This document shows, in pieces, positions 14,743-23,669 of a DNA stretch of 28,105 nt. The notes under the pieces are model-generated. The model worked only from the letters and a program-made list of their open reading frames with translations. It was not told the origin of the DNA and did not search any database. Numbering within the stretch: position 1 is the stretch's first letter; every line of letters starts with the position of its first letter. Made by a program: the position numbers and the translations under genes. The stretch lies in contig JAIRSD010000073.1 of NCBI GenBank assembly GCA_031255615.1, positions 1 through 28,105 on the forward strand, given 5' to 3'. This stretch comes from Treponema sp. GTDB taxonomy: Bacteria > Spirochaetota > Spirochaetia > Treponematales > Breznakiellaceae.

Positions 14743-17319
14743 TTAAGGCAGGGCCAGGGCCAGCACCTCGTCAAAACGTTCCACCGGATGGAATTCGATG
14801 CCCTTCTTCACATGATCGGGAATCTCGTCCAGGTCCCGCAGGTTTTGCCGGGGAATGATGATATGCCGGGCCTTGTTCCGCCGGGCGGCGATGGTCTTTT
14901 CCTTGAGGCCGCCGATGGGCAGCACCTGGCCGGTAAGGGAAAGCTCCCCGGTCATGGCAAGCCGGTCCGCGATTATCTTCCCCCGCATCAGGGAGAGGAA
15001 GGCGGTGGCCATGGTGATCCCCGCGGAAGGCCCGTCCTTGGGGGTGGCTCCTTCGGGAATGTGGAGGTGGACGTGGTTCTTCTCGAACCAATCCGCCGCC
15101 AGGCCGTAGCGTTCCACCGCCAGCTTCCGGGCGACCGTCATGGCGATGGCGGCGCTTTCCTTCATGGTATCCCCCATTTTGCCTGTCAATGTAAGGCCCT
15201 CCTTGCCGGGCACGGAGATAGCCTCGATCACCAGCGTATCCCCCCCCATGCTGGTCCAGGCCAGGCCCACCGACATGCCGGGGCGGTCCGCCCGCTTGAT
15301 CTCTTCCTCGGGAAAGATGGGTTTCCCCAAATGTTTTTCCACCAGCCTTTTGTCGATGACGAACTTAATCGAAGCGGCATGGGCGGACAGGGGCCGCGAT
15401 ACCGGCGTCCGGGGGGCGGCCTTTTCAGCCTTTGCCGCTTCAACCGGCGCCGCCCCGTCTTTTACCGCTTCGCCGCCCCCCCCCAAGGGCCTTCCCGCCG
15501 CCGGACCCGGCGGCTGAACGACCGGAACCGGAGCGCCTCCGGGGCTCCCCGCCGCCAGTTTTTCATCATCTTCGATGATCTGCTTCGCCAGCTTCCGGTG
15601 GATCTTGTCCAGGTTTTTCTCAAAATTCCGCACCCCCGCTTCCCGGGCGTAGCCGTTGGCAATGTGGAGCAGGGATTCGGAGGAATACTTTACCTGGCTC
15701 TTTTTCAGACCGTTCTTTTCCAGACTCTTCGGCACCAGATAGCGCTTGGCGATTTCCAGTTTTTCCGTATCGATATAACCGGGAATTTGAATAATCTCCA
15801 TCCGGTCCAGCAGGGGCGGGGGAATCGTGTCCTGGGTATTGGCGGTCACAATAAAGAATATTCGGGATATGTCAAAGGGAAGATCCAAATAGTGATCCCG
15901 GAAGCTGAAATTCTGCTCCGGATCCAGGACCTCCAGCAGGGCGCTGGCGGGGTCCCCCTGGTAGCTGGCCCCCATTTTATCAATTTCGTCGATCATAAAG
16001 ACCGGGTCCCGGGCTTTGACGATTTTAAGCCCCTGGATAATCTTCCCCGGCATGGCGCCGATATAGGTGCGGCGGTGGCCCTTAATCTCCGCCTCATCCC
16101 GCATGCCCCCCACGCTGAAACGGAAAAACTGTTTCCCCAGGGCCCGGGCGATGGAACGGCCCACGCTGGTCTTCCCCACCCCCGGGGGGCCGATCAGACA
16201 GATAATGCTCCCCGTCGGCAGCCGGTCCTCCCTGCCGGAAGACGCGGCCTTCCGGGGCTGCTCCCCCTGCCGGAGCTTCCGCACCGCCAGATATTCGACA
16301 ATCCGGTTCTTTACATCCTTAAGTCCGTAGTGATCCGCCTCCAATATCGCCTGGGCTTCTTTCAGATCAAATTGTTCCGGTTCCGGTTCCCCCCAGGGCA
16401 GGGCGGCGATCACATCCAAATAGTTCCGGGTCACGATGAATTCCGCGGAATTGGGCTCCATGAGGCTGAATTTTTCCAGCTCCTGATCCACCGTCTCCTT
16501 AACCTCTCCCTCGAACTTAAAGGCCTCGAATTTTTCCTTAAAGCGCTGGTATTCGGAACTCTTGGCGTCGGTGGTCATCCCCAGCTCCCCCTTGATAGCC
16601 TTCAGTTCCTCCCGCAAAAAATATTCCCGCTGGGATTTTTCGATCTTTTCGTTGATCTCCTTTTGGATTTTTTTCTGAATCCGCAAAAGCTCCTGTTCTT
16701 TCTTAATAAAAACCAGGACCTGCTCCATCCGCTTGCGGACATTCAGAATCTCCAGAATTTTCTGCTGCTCCGTCTTTTCGATGTTAAGGATGCTGGCGAT
16801 AAAATCGGCGATCTTGCCGGGATGATCGATGTTGATCATGTTAAGCCGCATTTCCTCGGAAAAGAGGGGGTTGTTTTCGGAGATCTGCTTCATCTCGCTG
16901 ATCAAAGCCCGGGTAAGGGCCTTCACCTCGCTGGTATTGTCCTCCTCGTCCTCCAGATACTCCACCGCCGCCACAATCGGGTTGCTGGGATGCAGGGCCT
17001 TCTTAATCCTGAAACGTTTCAAGGTCGAAATAAAAATATTCACCCCCCCGTCGGGCAGGTTGATCCTCTTCACAATCTTGGCCGCCGTCCCCACCGGGTG
17101 CAGATCCCCGGCGGCGGGATTCTCCGTCTCATTAAGCAGCATCACCATACCGATAAAGGCGTCCCCCGCCACCGCGTCCTCCACCACCTTCACGTCCGGG
17201 GGATTCCCAATCATGATAGGGGTAAAAATACCGGGAAAAATAGGCCGGCCCATCAGGGCCACCAGCGGCAGCTTGTTAGGGAGACTCTGATCGATAGGTA
17301 TGAGACTTTGATCTGACAT
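14743..17319 (-). CDS. lon: ATP-dependent protease Lon
   Basis: An 858-residue cytoplasmic AAA+ serine protease that degrades misfolded and regulatory proteins. The N-terminal substrate-binding domain and coiled coil span about 1-330. The ATPase has Walker A GPPGVGKTS (377-385) and Walker B VFMIDE (440-446). The protease domain has the catalytic dyad Ser765 (PKDGPSAG) and Lys808 (GGLKEK), spaced 43 residues as in E. coli Lon. Between the ATPase and protease domains (about 589-648) is a low-complexity Ala/Pro/Gly-rich insert not found in E. coli Lon. The start is supported by GGAG seven bases upstream. A second start nearby is unlikely because the conserved N-terminal domain begins at once. 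Confidence 0.97.
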   Translation of the reverse strand: MSDQSLIPIDQSLPNKLPLVALMGRPIFPGIFTPIMIGNPPDVKVVEDAVAGDAFIGMVMLLNETENPAAGDLHPVGTAAKIVKRINLPDGGVNIFISTLKRFRIKKALHPSNPIVAAVEYLEDEEDNTSEVKALTRALISEMKQISENNPLFSEEMRLNMINIDHPGKIADFIASILNIEKTEQQKILEILNVRKRMEQVLVFIKKEQELLRIQKKIQKEINEKIEKSQREYFLREELKAIKGELGMTTDAKSSEYQRFKEKFEAFKFEGEVKETVDQELEKFSLMEPNSAEFIVTRNYLDVIAALPWGEPEPEQFDLKEAQAILEADHYGLKDVKNRIVEYLAVRKLRQGEQPRKAASSGREDRLPTGSIICLIGPPGVGKTSVGRSIARALGKQFFRFSVGGMRDEAEIKGHRRTYIGAMPGKIIQGLKIVKARDPVFMIDEIDKMGASYQGDPASALLEVLDPEQNFSFRDHYLDLPFDISRIFFIVTANTQDTIPPPLLDRMEIIQIPGYIDTEKLEIAKRYLVPKSLEKNGLKKSQVKYSSESLLHIANGYAREAGVRNFEKNLDKIHRKLAKQIIEDDEKLAAGSPGGAPVPVVQPPGPAAGRPLGGGGEAVKDGAAPVEAAKAEKAAPRTPVSRPLSAHAASIKFVIDKRLVEKHLGKPIFPEEEIKRADRPGMSVGLAWTSMGGDTLVIEAISVPGKEGLTLTGKMGDTMKESAAIAMTVARKLAVERYGLAADWFEKNHVHLHIPEGATPKDGPSAGITMATAFLSLMRGKIIADRLAMTGELSLTGQVLPIGGLKEKTIAARRNKARHIIIPRQNLRDLDEIPDHVKKGIEFHPVERFDEVLALALP

Positions 17320-17392
17320 GCGTCACTCCAGTTTTTTAGTATGAACAGCGTCCGGCATACCGGTCTCTGCGCGGGATTTCCTCTTTGATCAA

Positions 17393-17421
17393 AATATCGC
17401 AAAAAGCATCGCCAAAAGCAA
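17393..17421 (-). promoter_or_regulatory. candidate lon promoter
   Basis: On the minus strand TTGCTT (complement of 17416-17421) is followed after 17 bases by GATATT (complement of 17393-17398), about 75 bases upstream of lon. It is a moderate match. No CIRCE-type heat-shock repeat is visible. Confidence 0.35.
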
Positions 17422-17522
17422 GAAAAAGCGCGCCCCGCATCGGAGCGGCCCATGAAAAGGGCCGGGAGGGAGAAAGACAGGCCGCGCTCCAGGGCTGTCA
17501 TTTGCAGGCCGCCGGGTCATAA

Positions 17523-17686
17523 GGGCGCATCCCCGCCTCCGGCGGGGACCGGGCTATCCGCTCTAACAAAAACCCTGCGGGTTTTTGTTCCGCTTCTATC
17601 CCTTGCGCGGGCGCGGAACGGCGCCGTTCCGCGCCTTCCGCAGCGATACGGTTTTACGCCCGCGGGTTTTCGCTTCGCGAAAACCG
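17523..17686 (+). repeat. modular hairpin repeat, copy 4
   Basis: It begins with GGGCGCATCCCC. Hairpins are 17531-17537/17541-17547 (loop TCC), 17565-17575/17579-17589 (11-bp arms, loop TGC), a perfect 26-bp palindrome at 17610-17635, and 17665-17673/17677-17685 (loop TTC). The word CTATCCCTTGCGCGG lies near 17596-17610. It occupies the gap between the hydrolase and lon genes. Nothing else is recognisable in 17686-17815. Confidence 0.8.
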
Positions 17687-17815
17687 GAACCGCCCCGCCC
17701 TCCGCGGCGTTTGGTATAAGCGGCCCGCCCATGCTCAGGAAACGCTAAAGGGCGGCGCTGAGGAACCGCGAATTTCCAATTCTTCCCGGATGTCCGCGAT
17801 TCAGCCCCGGCAGGA

Positions 17816-19762
17816 TTAGAACATGGCCGAACCCCCCGCCAGTATCCAGCTTGCCAGGATGGCCACCACAAAGGAACCCAGCCAGATTCTCCCGCTTTTC
17901 CGGTAAAGCCAGGTGGAGATAAAGAAAAAAAGGGCGAACTGGGGGATAAGCAGGATCATAACCGACATGAAGGGGCCGCCGAAGAGGCTTGAAAAGAGCA
18001 GATCCACCCCGGGGCCCATACCCAAAAAGAAGGGAATGTACTCGATGAGGGCGATCAAAAATACACCCCCCAGCATGACCAGAACGCTGTAGCCCCAGGA
18101 GAGGAGGAGCCCCCGCCCGGCTTTCTCGGGGAGCCGGAGCTGGCCGTAGAGCCGGGCCCCGGCGTTGACGGTGAAAAAAGCCCCGTAAAAGGGGAGGTAG
18201 ACCAAAAATTGTAGGAACCGGGCGGGGCTAAAGGTCTTAAAGAAGGGCCAGATAAAACGGAAGTCAAGCTGGAAAAGCCCGCTCCCCAGGACCGTCAACA
18301 GGTACATCATCCCGGTAAGGATAAGGGCGGCCAGAAAGGACTTGCCGGCGGCGGCCCAGTCAAAACGACGGGGTTCCCGGAGGCTTCCCAGGCCCAGATC
18401 GTAGAGGGTAAAACCAAGCCGCCTCCCCTCCCCTTTTTTGTACCAGTAGACAAGCATGAACAGGGAAACGAGCATGAGGAAACTCAGCCAGGTGATAAAA
18501 CCGGTGCCGATGGTCATACGGAACACATGTTCCGGTACGGGAAGCAGGCCGTGTCCAAGCTGGCCCAAAAAGGGAAAGGTAAAACCGCTTACCAGGACGG
18601 CAATGAGGACCCCCCGCGTCCGGGATCCTCCGGGGACGCCCCCCGCCGGATCGGGGATTCCGCCCGTACCGGGCCGGGGCTGGCGGAGGGAAGAAAAGAA
18701 GGGAATACGGGCCAAGAGCAAAAACAAGGGGAGCATGGCCCCCAGGGCGGCGAGCATGGCGGCAAGGACCGCCGCCTCCTTGATCATAAAAACGTGGTCG
18801 GTATCGGCAATGCCGGGACGGACCTCTAATGCCTGGGTAAACCAGTACATAGCCGCCGTCAGGGCCCGGCCGTCGTGGGTGGTAAGCCGGTGGTTGGTCT
18901 GGATTAGCTCCATACGCCGCCCGCTGCCGCCGGCGAAGGAACCGTAGGTCCTGTTCCACTCCACCGGGGAGTCCTGGCCCATAAAGTCGCGGTACCGCAG
19001 GGGGGTCTTTTCCAGGCCCATCACGTTTTTTTGAAAATCCCGGAAGTAATCGAATTCGTCCCACCGGGCCTGGATCAGCATCACGTTATGAAAGCGGTAA
19101 CGCCCGGCATCGTAGTATTCCTCCGCGGGAATCTCCCCGCATTGAAGGACCACCGCCCGGTGGCCGGGAAAGGCGGCGGCCACGGACCAGGAAGCCCAGG
19201 TCCCCATGGAATGGCCGGTAATCCCCAGACGGCTCCCGTCCACAAAAGGCAGGGACTGCAAAAAGCGGTACCCCGCCTTTCCGCCCATGGAACTGTCCTT
19301 TAATCCCGCCGAATAGGTTTCCTTAAAAAAATCCAGGTTGCTGAAGGTCATAAAAATACGGAAACGGCCGGGGCCGCCGACGGACCCGCCGGGATTCTTG
19401 AGGCTGTGTTCCGCCCAGCCCCGCTCCCGCATGCCCGGAACCGTATAACCGTGGCCGTAGAGGTCCAGAGACAGGGCGGCTATGCCCCGCCGGGCCAGTT
19501 CGATGCCGTAGGCGGCGGAGGTTTCCCGGTCGTTCTGGTAGCCGTGCATGATCAGAACCGCCGGCACAGGGTGTTCCGCGTCCGCCCCCCGGGGTATGAA
19601 TATTTTGTAGCCGAGGGAGTAACCCGGCTCCTCCCCTTCCAGCGTGCCGGAACGGACCGTAACGGCCCCGAAACCGGACTGGGCCAGGGCGGCGATTCCC
19701 AGGAACGCAAAGACCAGGATCGTGCAGGTCAAGAAAGCGGCCAGGGGTTTTATGAAGCTCAT
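17816..19762 (-). CDS. alpha/beta hydrolase fused to a multi-pass membrane domain
   Basis: A 648-residue protein of unrecognised function. An N-terminal hydrophobic segment (8-28) should be a signal anchor. The next 290 residues are an alpha/beta hydrolase with oxyanion-loop HG (73-74) and nucleophile elbow G183-H-S185-M-G; the acid and His are not certain, though a THD near 300 is a candidate. From about 328 to the end there are around eight hydrophobic helices. The hydrolase domain is therefore probably outside the cytoplasmic membrane, tethered to a membrane domain. The substrate is unknown; esters or lipids are possible. There is no Shine-Dalgarno site, and a -10 ends just before the ATG. 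It is divergent from cysK. Confidence 0.82.
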   Translation of the reverse strand: MSFIKPLAAFLTCTILVFAFLGIAALAQSGFGAVTVRSGTLEGEEPGYSLGYKIFIPRGADAEHPVPAVLIMHGYQNDRETSAAYGIELARRGIAALSLDLYGHGYTVPGMRERGWAEHSLKNPGGSVGGPGRFRIFMTFSNLDFFKETYSAGLKDSSMGGKAGYRFLQSLPFVDGSRLGITGHSMGTWASWSVAAAFPGHRAVVLQCGEIPAEEYYDAGRYRFHNVMLIQARWDEFDYFRDFQKNVMGLEKTPLRYRDFMGQDSPVEWNRTYGSFAGGSGRRMELIQTNHRLTTHDGRALTAAMYWFTQALEVRPGIADTDHVFMIKEAAVLAAMLAALGAMLPLFLLLARIPFFSSLRQPRPGTGGIPDPAGGVPGGSRTRGVLIAVLVSGFTFPFLGQLGHGLLPVPEHVFRMTIGTGFITWLSFLMLVSLFMLVYWYKKGEGRRLGFTLYDLGLGSLREPRRFDWAAAGKSFLAALILTGMMYLLTVLGSGLFQLDFRFIWPFFKTFSPARFLQFLVYLPFYGAFFTVNAGARLYGQLRLPEKAGRGLLLSWGYSVLVMLGGVFLIALIEYIPFFLGMGPGVDLLFSSLFGGPFMSVMILLIPQFALFFFISTWLYRKSGRIWLGSFVVAILASWILAGGSAMF

Positions 19763-19767
19763 AGGTT

Positions 19768-19797
19768 ATTGTAGTCCCCGGTCCAATCAGCCGTCAA
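19768..19797 (-). promoter_or_regulatory. promoter of the membrane hydrolase gene
   Basis: On the minus strand TTGACG (complement of 19792-19797) is followed after 18 bases by TACAAT (complement of 19768-19773). The predicted +1 falls at or beside the A of the ATG (19762), which implies a leaderless mRNA. Confidence 0.5.
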
Positions 19798-19805
19798 CGC
19801 GGGGC

Positions 19806-19836
19806 TTGACAAAATCCGAAAGGTATTGTGTATAAT
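19806..19836 (+). promoter_or_regulatory. cysK promoter
   Basis: A consensus TTGACA (19806-19811) and a consensus TATAAT (19831-19836) are separated by 19 bases, longer than the ideal 17. The long spacer suggests an activator or other control. It partly faces the hydrolase promoter on the other strand. Confidence 0.6.
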
Positions 19837-19858
19837 ATCTATCAATTTACTAGGATAT
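19835..19858. promoter_or_regulatory. candidate operator for cysK
   Basis: ATATCTA (19835-19841) and TAGGATAT (19851-19858) form an imperfect palindrome overlapping the end of the -10 and the transcription start. The TACTAGGATAT half resembles sites of Rrf2-type cysteine regulators in other bacteria, but the match is from memory and weak. Confidence 0.3.
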
Positions 19859-19872
19859 ATCAGGAGGATGTC

Positions 19873-20793
19873 ATGGCGCTTGCGGAAAAAATTACGGACC
19901 TTATCGGAAACACCCCGCTGGTGAGGATCAACCGGATCAACGACGGGGGGGCGGTCATCTACGTTAAGCTGGAGAGTTTTAACCCCCTGCACAGCGTGAA
20001 GGACCGGATCGCCCTGGCCCTCATCGAGGCGGGGGAGCGGGAAGGGAAGATACGGGAAGGGACCGTCCTTATCGAACCGACCAGCGGGAATACGGGCATC
20101 GGCCTGGCCTATGTGGCGGCGGTCAAGGGCTACCGGATCATCCTGACCATGCCGGAGACCATGAGCCTTGAGCGGCGGAAGCTGCTTAAGGCCCTGGGGG
20201 CGGAACTGGAGCTTACCGAGGGGGCCAGGGGCATGAAGGGGGCCATCGCCAGGGCGGAGGAGCTGGCCGCCGCCATCCCCAATGCCTTTATCCCCCAGCA
20301 GTTCAACAACCCCGCCAACCCGGAAATCCACGAAAAGACCACGGGGCCGGAAATCTGGAAAGACACGGAAGGGAAGATCGACATCCTTATCGGCGGGGTG
20401 GGCACCGGAGGGACCGTCACCGGGGCGGGGAAGTACCTGAAGGCCCGGAAGCCCGGCATCCAGGTGATTGCCGTGGAGCCCTCCACCAGCCCGGTCCTTT
20501 CCGGCGGCAGCCCCGGGCCCCACAAGATCCAGGGGATTGGGGCGGGTTTTGTGCCCCTAGTCTACGACAGGACGGTGGTGGACGAGATATACCAGACCGA
20601 CGATATCAAGGCCGGAACCGTCGCCCGGCTGCTTGCCAAAAAGGAGGGAATCCTGGCGGGCATCTCCTCCGGTTCCGCCCTGGAAGCGGCCCTTACAGTC
20701 TCCCGGCGGCCGGAAAACAAGGGCAAGGTCATCGTCGCGGTCCTCCCCGACACGGGGGAGCGCTACCTGTCCACCTGGCTCTGGGAAGACTAG
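19873..20793 (+). CDS. cysK: cysteine synthase A (O-acetylserine sulfhydrylase)
   Basis: A 306-residue PLP enzyme that makes L-cysteine from O-acetylserine and sulfide in the cytosol. The PLP lysine is Lys43 in SVKDR. The substrate-binding loop TSGNTG is at 70-75, the phosphate-binding GGVGTGGT at 174-181, and the cofactor Ser region SSGSA at 265-269. The length is standard for CysK/CysM. I chose the ATG at 19873 because AGGAGG lies five bases upstream and conserved sequence starts at once; the longer frame from 19828 begins inside the promoter. It is monocistronic, with no cysE beside it. No T-run terminator follows; a strong hairpin starts 87 bases downstream. Confidence 0.96.
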   Translation: MALAEKITDLIGNTPLVRINRINDGGAVIYVKLESFNPLHSVKDRIALALIEAGEREGKIREGTVLIEPTSGNTGIGLAYVAAVKGYRIILTMPETMSLERRKLLKALGAELELTEGARGMKGAIARAEELAAAIPNAFIPQQFNNPANPEIHEKTTGPEIWKDTEGKIDILIGGVGTGGTVTGAGKYLKARKPGIQVIAVEPSTSPVLSGGSPGPHKIQGIGAGFVPLVYDRTVVDEIYQTDDIKAGTVARLLAKKEGILAGISSGSALEAALTVSRRPENKGKVIVAVLPDTGERYLSTWLWED

Positions 20794-20879
20794 TACTTTG
20801 CTTAAGCTAAATCACCGGATAAGCGGAACGACCGGGAACAGGAATTTTAGCCACAATGGTACACGAAGGAATGAATAGA

Positions 20880-21003
20880 GTTGTTCAGAAACTTCTGTTT
20901 CTGAACAACAACCGCTTAGAAATGAAGAAAAGCGTGGATTTCCTCGGACAACCCGCGTTTTTCGCAAGGCTTGTTCAATAACCAACCGGGTTATTGAACA
21001 AGC
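20880..21003 (-). repeat. two-hairpin element, copy B (inverted)
   Basis: Hairpin 2 (20882-20911) has perfect 13-bp arms around TTCT; hairpin 1 (near 20968-21003) has arms of about 16 bp. Relative to copy A the order is inverted, and the linker is about 55 bases rather than 22. The word AACCGCTTA beside hairpin 2 is shared with copy A. It lies between cysK and the transposase remnant. Confidence 0.75.
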
Positions 21004-21580
21004 CTAATAAGCGATTCCTAAAGTAAAACGCTGCGCCGGGCGCAGGCCCGGTAGACTGCGAATAGGATACGGTGCACTACGATGCCCGATAATCAAATAC
21101 CCCCGGCAAAGTCGGGGGATTGTTTTTGTGAACCGCTCAAAGCGGTTTGTTTTGGAGCCGCCTACAGGCGGATTTGGGTGTTGGCTGTCTTTGAACATTT
21201 CCAGATGATCTTGATGCTTGTCTTCATCTTCCTGTCCCAGGATAAACTTCCTTATGGGCGTTTCGTCCCGGCCTACCGTCGATACAAAATATCCTCTCGC
21301 CCGGAAATTCTGCCCCGTGAAATTGTTCCCTTTCCCCAGATGCGTCCGGGCCATCGCTATCGCGCTCTTCCCCTTGATGTATCCTACCACGGTCGATACC
21401 CCATGCTTCGACGGTATTTCTATCAGCATATGGATGTGATCTGAGCATACATGCCCCTTCACTATCTTGCTTTCCCGCTGTTCGGCCAATCCGTGGAATA
21501 TCTCCCCTAAATCCGGGGCCGCTTCCCCATAGAGCTTCTTCTTCCGATACTTCGGTATCCTATAATCGAGGTACGAGCGG
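21004..21580 (-). pseudogene. IS200-type TnpA transposase remnant
   Basis: The minus-strand frame matches IS200 single-strand transposases from an IPKYRKKKLYG segment through CSDHIHML (the HUH motif), GYIKGKSAI and ARGYFVSTVGRDE. The helix that should carry the catalytic Tyr reads KFILGQ where IS200 has a Y in the F position, so the nucleophile appears lost. No ATG, GTG or TTG is found in frame upstream of the IPKYR segment, back to the recQ stop; the first start-like codon is a TTG at 21489, inside the domain. The frame also runs through the terminal hairpins before stopping at 21004. A dead copy is the simplest reading. Confidence 0.75.
21036..21171. repeat. hairpin cluster, probable right end of the IS200 remnant
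   Basis: Four hairpins lie in a row: CCGGGC/GCCCGG (21036-21051), CCCCCG/CGGGGG (21100-21118), AACCGCT/AGCGGTT around CAA (21131-21147) and CCGCC/GGCGG around TACA (21158-21171). IS200-family ends carry subterminal hairpins bound by TnpA. The exact termini cannot be set here. A CCGGTCC/GGACCGG hairpin near 21629-21644 may belong to the other end. Confidence 0.5.
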
Positions 21581-21705
21581 ATCGCCGGGACCCTGAGTTT
21601 CTTTCGCCGGGGTTCTTCTGGGTGCGCCGGTCCCCGGACCGGTGATGTAAGGCGAGGGGGTACATCGTCAGGGACGGTTTCAGCGGGTATCCGGGGCCGG
21701 CCTCC

Positions 21706-23613
21706 TCAGGAACGCCCGTGTTCCCGAATCGCCGCCAGAAAGAGGTCCCCGTATTTTTCCAGCTTTATGGTTCCCACGCCGCTGACGGCGAGGAAGGATT
21801 CCCTGGTTTGGGGCTTTTTCCTGCACATATCCCAGAGGCTGCTGTCGGAAAAGACAATGTAAGCCGGTATATGGGCCTCCCGTGCCAGGTTTCCCCGCAG
21901 TTCCTTAAGCCGGAGAAAGAGGGACTCCTCCGGCTGCTCCGCCTCCCCTTCCGCCTCCTCAGGGAGGCCCCGCTCAACCGGGGCCGGCGGCCGCCCTTCG
22001 GGCCGGAGCCGCCGGCCTTTTCCGGGGCCTTCGCGCTTAAGCTCCCCCGGCAGCATCATCGAAAGGAAAGCGGCCCCGGCAAAAATTTCCCGCCACCGGG
22101 GGCCCAAAGACAACACCGGATACTCGCCCCCTTCGAGGACCAGATAGCCTTCGGCGACCAGATGATCCATGATAAGCCGGATTCGGTGGGATTCCTCGGC
22201 GGCCATGATTCCGTAGGTGCTTAAGGTGTCGCAGCGGGAGGCGCGGATCTTTTCACTGCCGCTGCCCCGGAGAATATCGGCCACCATGGTTTTGCCGAAA
22301 GACCGGTTCCGCTCTTTAAGCCGGTATACGCAGGAGACGATCTTCTGCGCGGGGACGGTGATGTCGGTCTCCTCAAAAATCGTGTCGCAGTTCGAACAAT
22401 TACCGCAGTAGGCGGGGGAGCTCTCCCCGAAATACCCCAGAAGCCGGGATCGCAGACAGTCAGAACCGGTAGCGTAAAAGGTCATCGCCTTAAGAAGTTC
22501 CAGGTTGTGTTCCACCAGGGCTTCATCCCGGAGGCCCTCGTCATCCTGGCTGTTGTTGATGAGGTAGGTATTGATCCGTACATCCTGGGGACTGTAGAGG
22601 AGGATGCAGTCCGCCCTTTCCCCGTCCCTCCCCGCCCGCCCGGCCTCCTGGTAATAGCTTTCGATGTTCTTGGGCATATTGTAATGAATCACGAAGGAGA
22701 CATTCGATTTATCGATTCCCATGCCGAAGGCGTTGGTGGCGACCATGGTGGGCTTGCGGTCGTAGATAAAATCATCCTGATTCCTCCGCCGCTCCCCGTC
22801 CTCAAGACCCGCGTGGTAGCGGGTTGCCGCGAATCCTTCGGCGGACAGCGCCCGGCAAAGTTCATCCACGGTTTTCCTGGTGGCGCAGTAGATGATCCCG
22901 CTCTTGCCCGGCCGGTCCCGCAAACAGTCCAGGAGGGTCCTCAATTTGTCCTGCGGCCTCCGCACCTCGAAGTACAAATTCTTCCGGTCGAAACCGGTGC
23001 GCTGAATCAGCGGATCCTCCAGACCCAGAATCCGGTGAATGTCTTCCCGCACCTTCCCCGTGGCGGTGGCGGTAAAAGCGGCGGTAACGGGCCGTTCCTC
23101 AATGCGGCGGATAAAACCGGCGATCTCCAGATAGCTGGGCCGGAAATCGTGGCCCCACTGGGAGGCGCAGTGGGCCTCGTCAATGACCACCAGGGCAATC
23201 CTGGGCCCCTCCGTCGATTCGGCGAGACCAAAGGGAAGGCCCCTGCGGAGCCGCTCCGGGGCAACGTAAAGAATATTGTATTCCCCCCGGACCGCCCGGG
23301 AGATCGTTTCTCCGTATTCGCCGGGACTCTGGGAACTATTGAGGAAGGCCGCGGGAATCCCGGCATCCCGCAGGGCCTTTACCTGATCTTTCATCAGGGA
23401 GATGAGGGGCGAAATAACCAGGGTAAGGCCTTCAAGCAGCAGGGCGGGGATCTGGTAACAAAGGGATTTCCCCGCCCCCGTCGGCATCACCGCCAATACG
23501 TCCCGGCCTTCCAGGATAGCGTCAATGACTTCCTCCTGGCCGGGCCGGAATTGACTGTAGCCGAAACGCTCCTTCAGTATCCGGCGCTTCTCGCCCCCCC
23601 GCCGATCCGTCAT
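21706..23613 (-). CDS. recQ: ATP-dependent DNA helicase RecQ
   Basis: A 635-residue superfamily 2 3'-5' helicase for recombination and fork repair. It has the Q-motif region (17-30), Walker A PTGAGKS (44-50), DEAH (145-148), TATAT (181-185) and QEAGRAGRD (motif VI, 322-330). Zinc-binding cysteines are at 386, 403, 406 and 409, then a winged-helix region. After a charged linker (about 525-562) there is a C-terminal HRDC domain (about 563-632), so the architecture is complete. The start is uncertain: ATG 23613 has no close Shine-Dalgarno site, but TACATT ends seven bases before it. The frame stays open to 23712, with another ATG at 23670, but that part lies in a hairpin repeat. Confidence 0.95.
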   Translation of the reverse strand: MTDRRGGEKRRILKERFGYSQFRPGQEEVIDAILEGRDVLAVMPTGAGKSLCYQIPALLLEGLTLVISPLISLMKDQVKALRDAGIPAAFLNSSQSPGEYGETISRAVRGEYNILYVAPERLRRGLPFGLAESTEGPRIALVVIDEAHCASQWGHDFRPSYLEIAGFIRRIEERPVTAAFTATATGKVREDIHRILGLEDPLIQRTGFDRKNLYFEVRRPQDKLRTLLDCLRDRPGKSGIIYCATRKTVDELCRALSAEGFAATRYHAGLEDGERRRNQDDFIYDRKPTMVATNAFGMGIDKSNVSFVIHYNMPKNIESYYQEAGRAGRDGERADCILLYSPQDVRINTYLINNSQDDEGLRDEALVEHNLELLKAMTFYATGSDCLRSRLLGYFGESSPAYCGNCSNCDTIFEETDITVPAQKIVSCVYRLKERNRSFGKTMVADILRGSGSEKIRASRCDTLSTYGIMAAEESHRIRLIMDHLVAEGYLVLEGGEYPVLSLGPRWREIFAGAAFLSMMLPGELKREGPGKGRRLRPEGRPPAPVERGLPEEAEGEAEQPEESLFLRLKELRGNLAREAHIPAYIVFSDSSLWDMCRKKPQTRESFLAVSGVGTIKLEKYGDLFLAAIREHGRS

Positions 23614-23669
23614 CCGTTGAATGTAAACCTCCCCCCCAAAGAGCGGCCTCCGGTTCAGAAAACACCCCA

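Noticed and set aside
14680..17316. 878-codon open frame antisense to lon
   Set aside because: It is the complement of a complete, motif-rich Lon gene; high GC keeps the opposite frame open.
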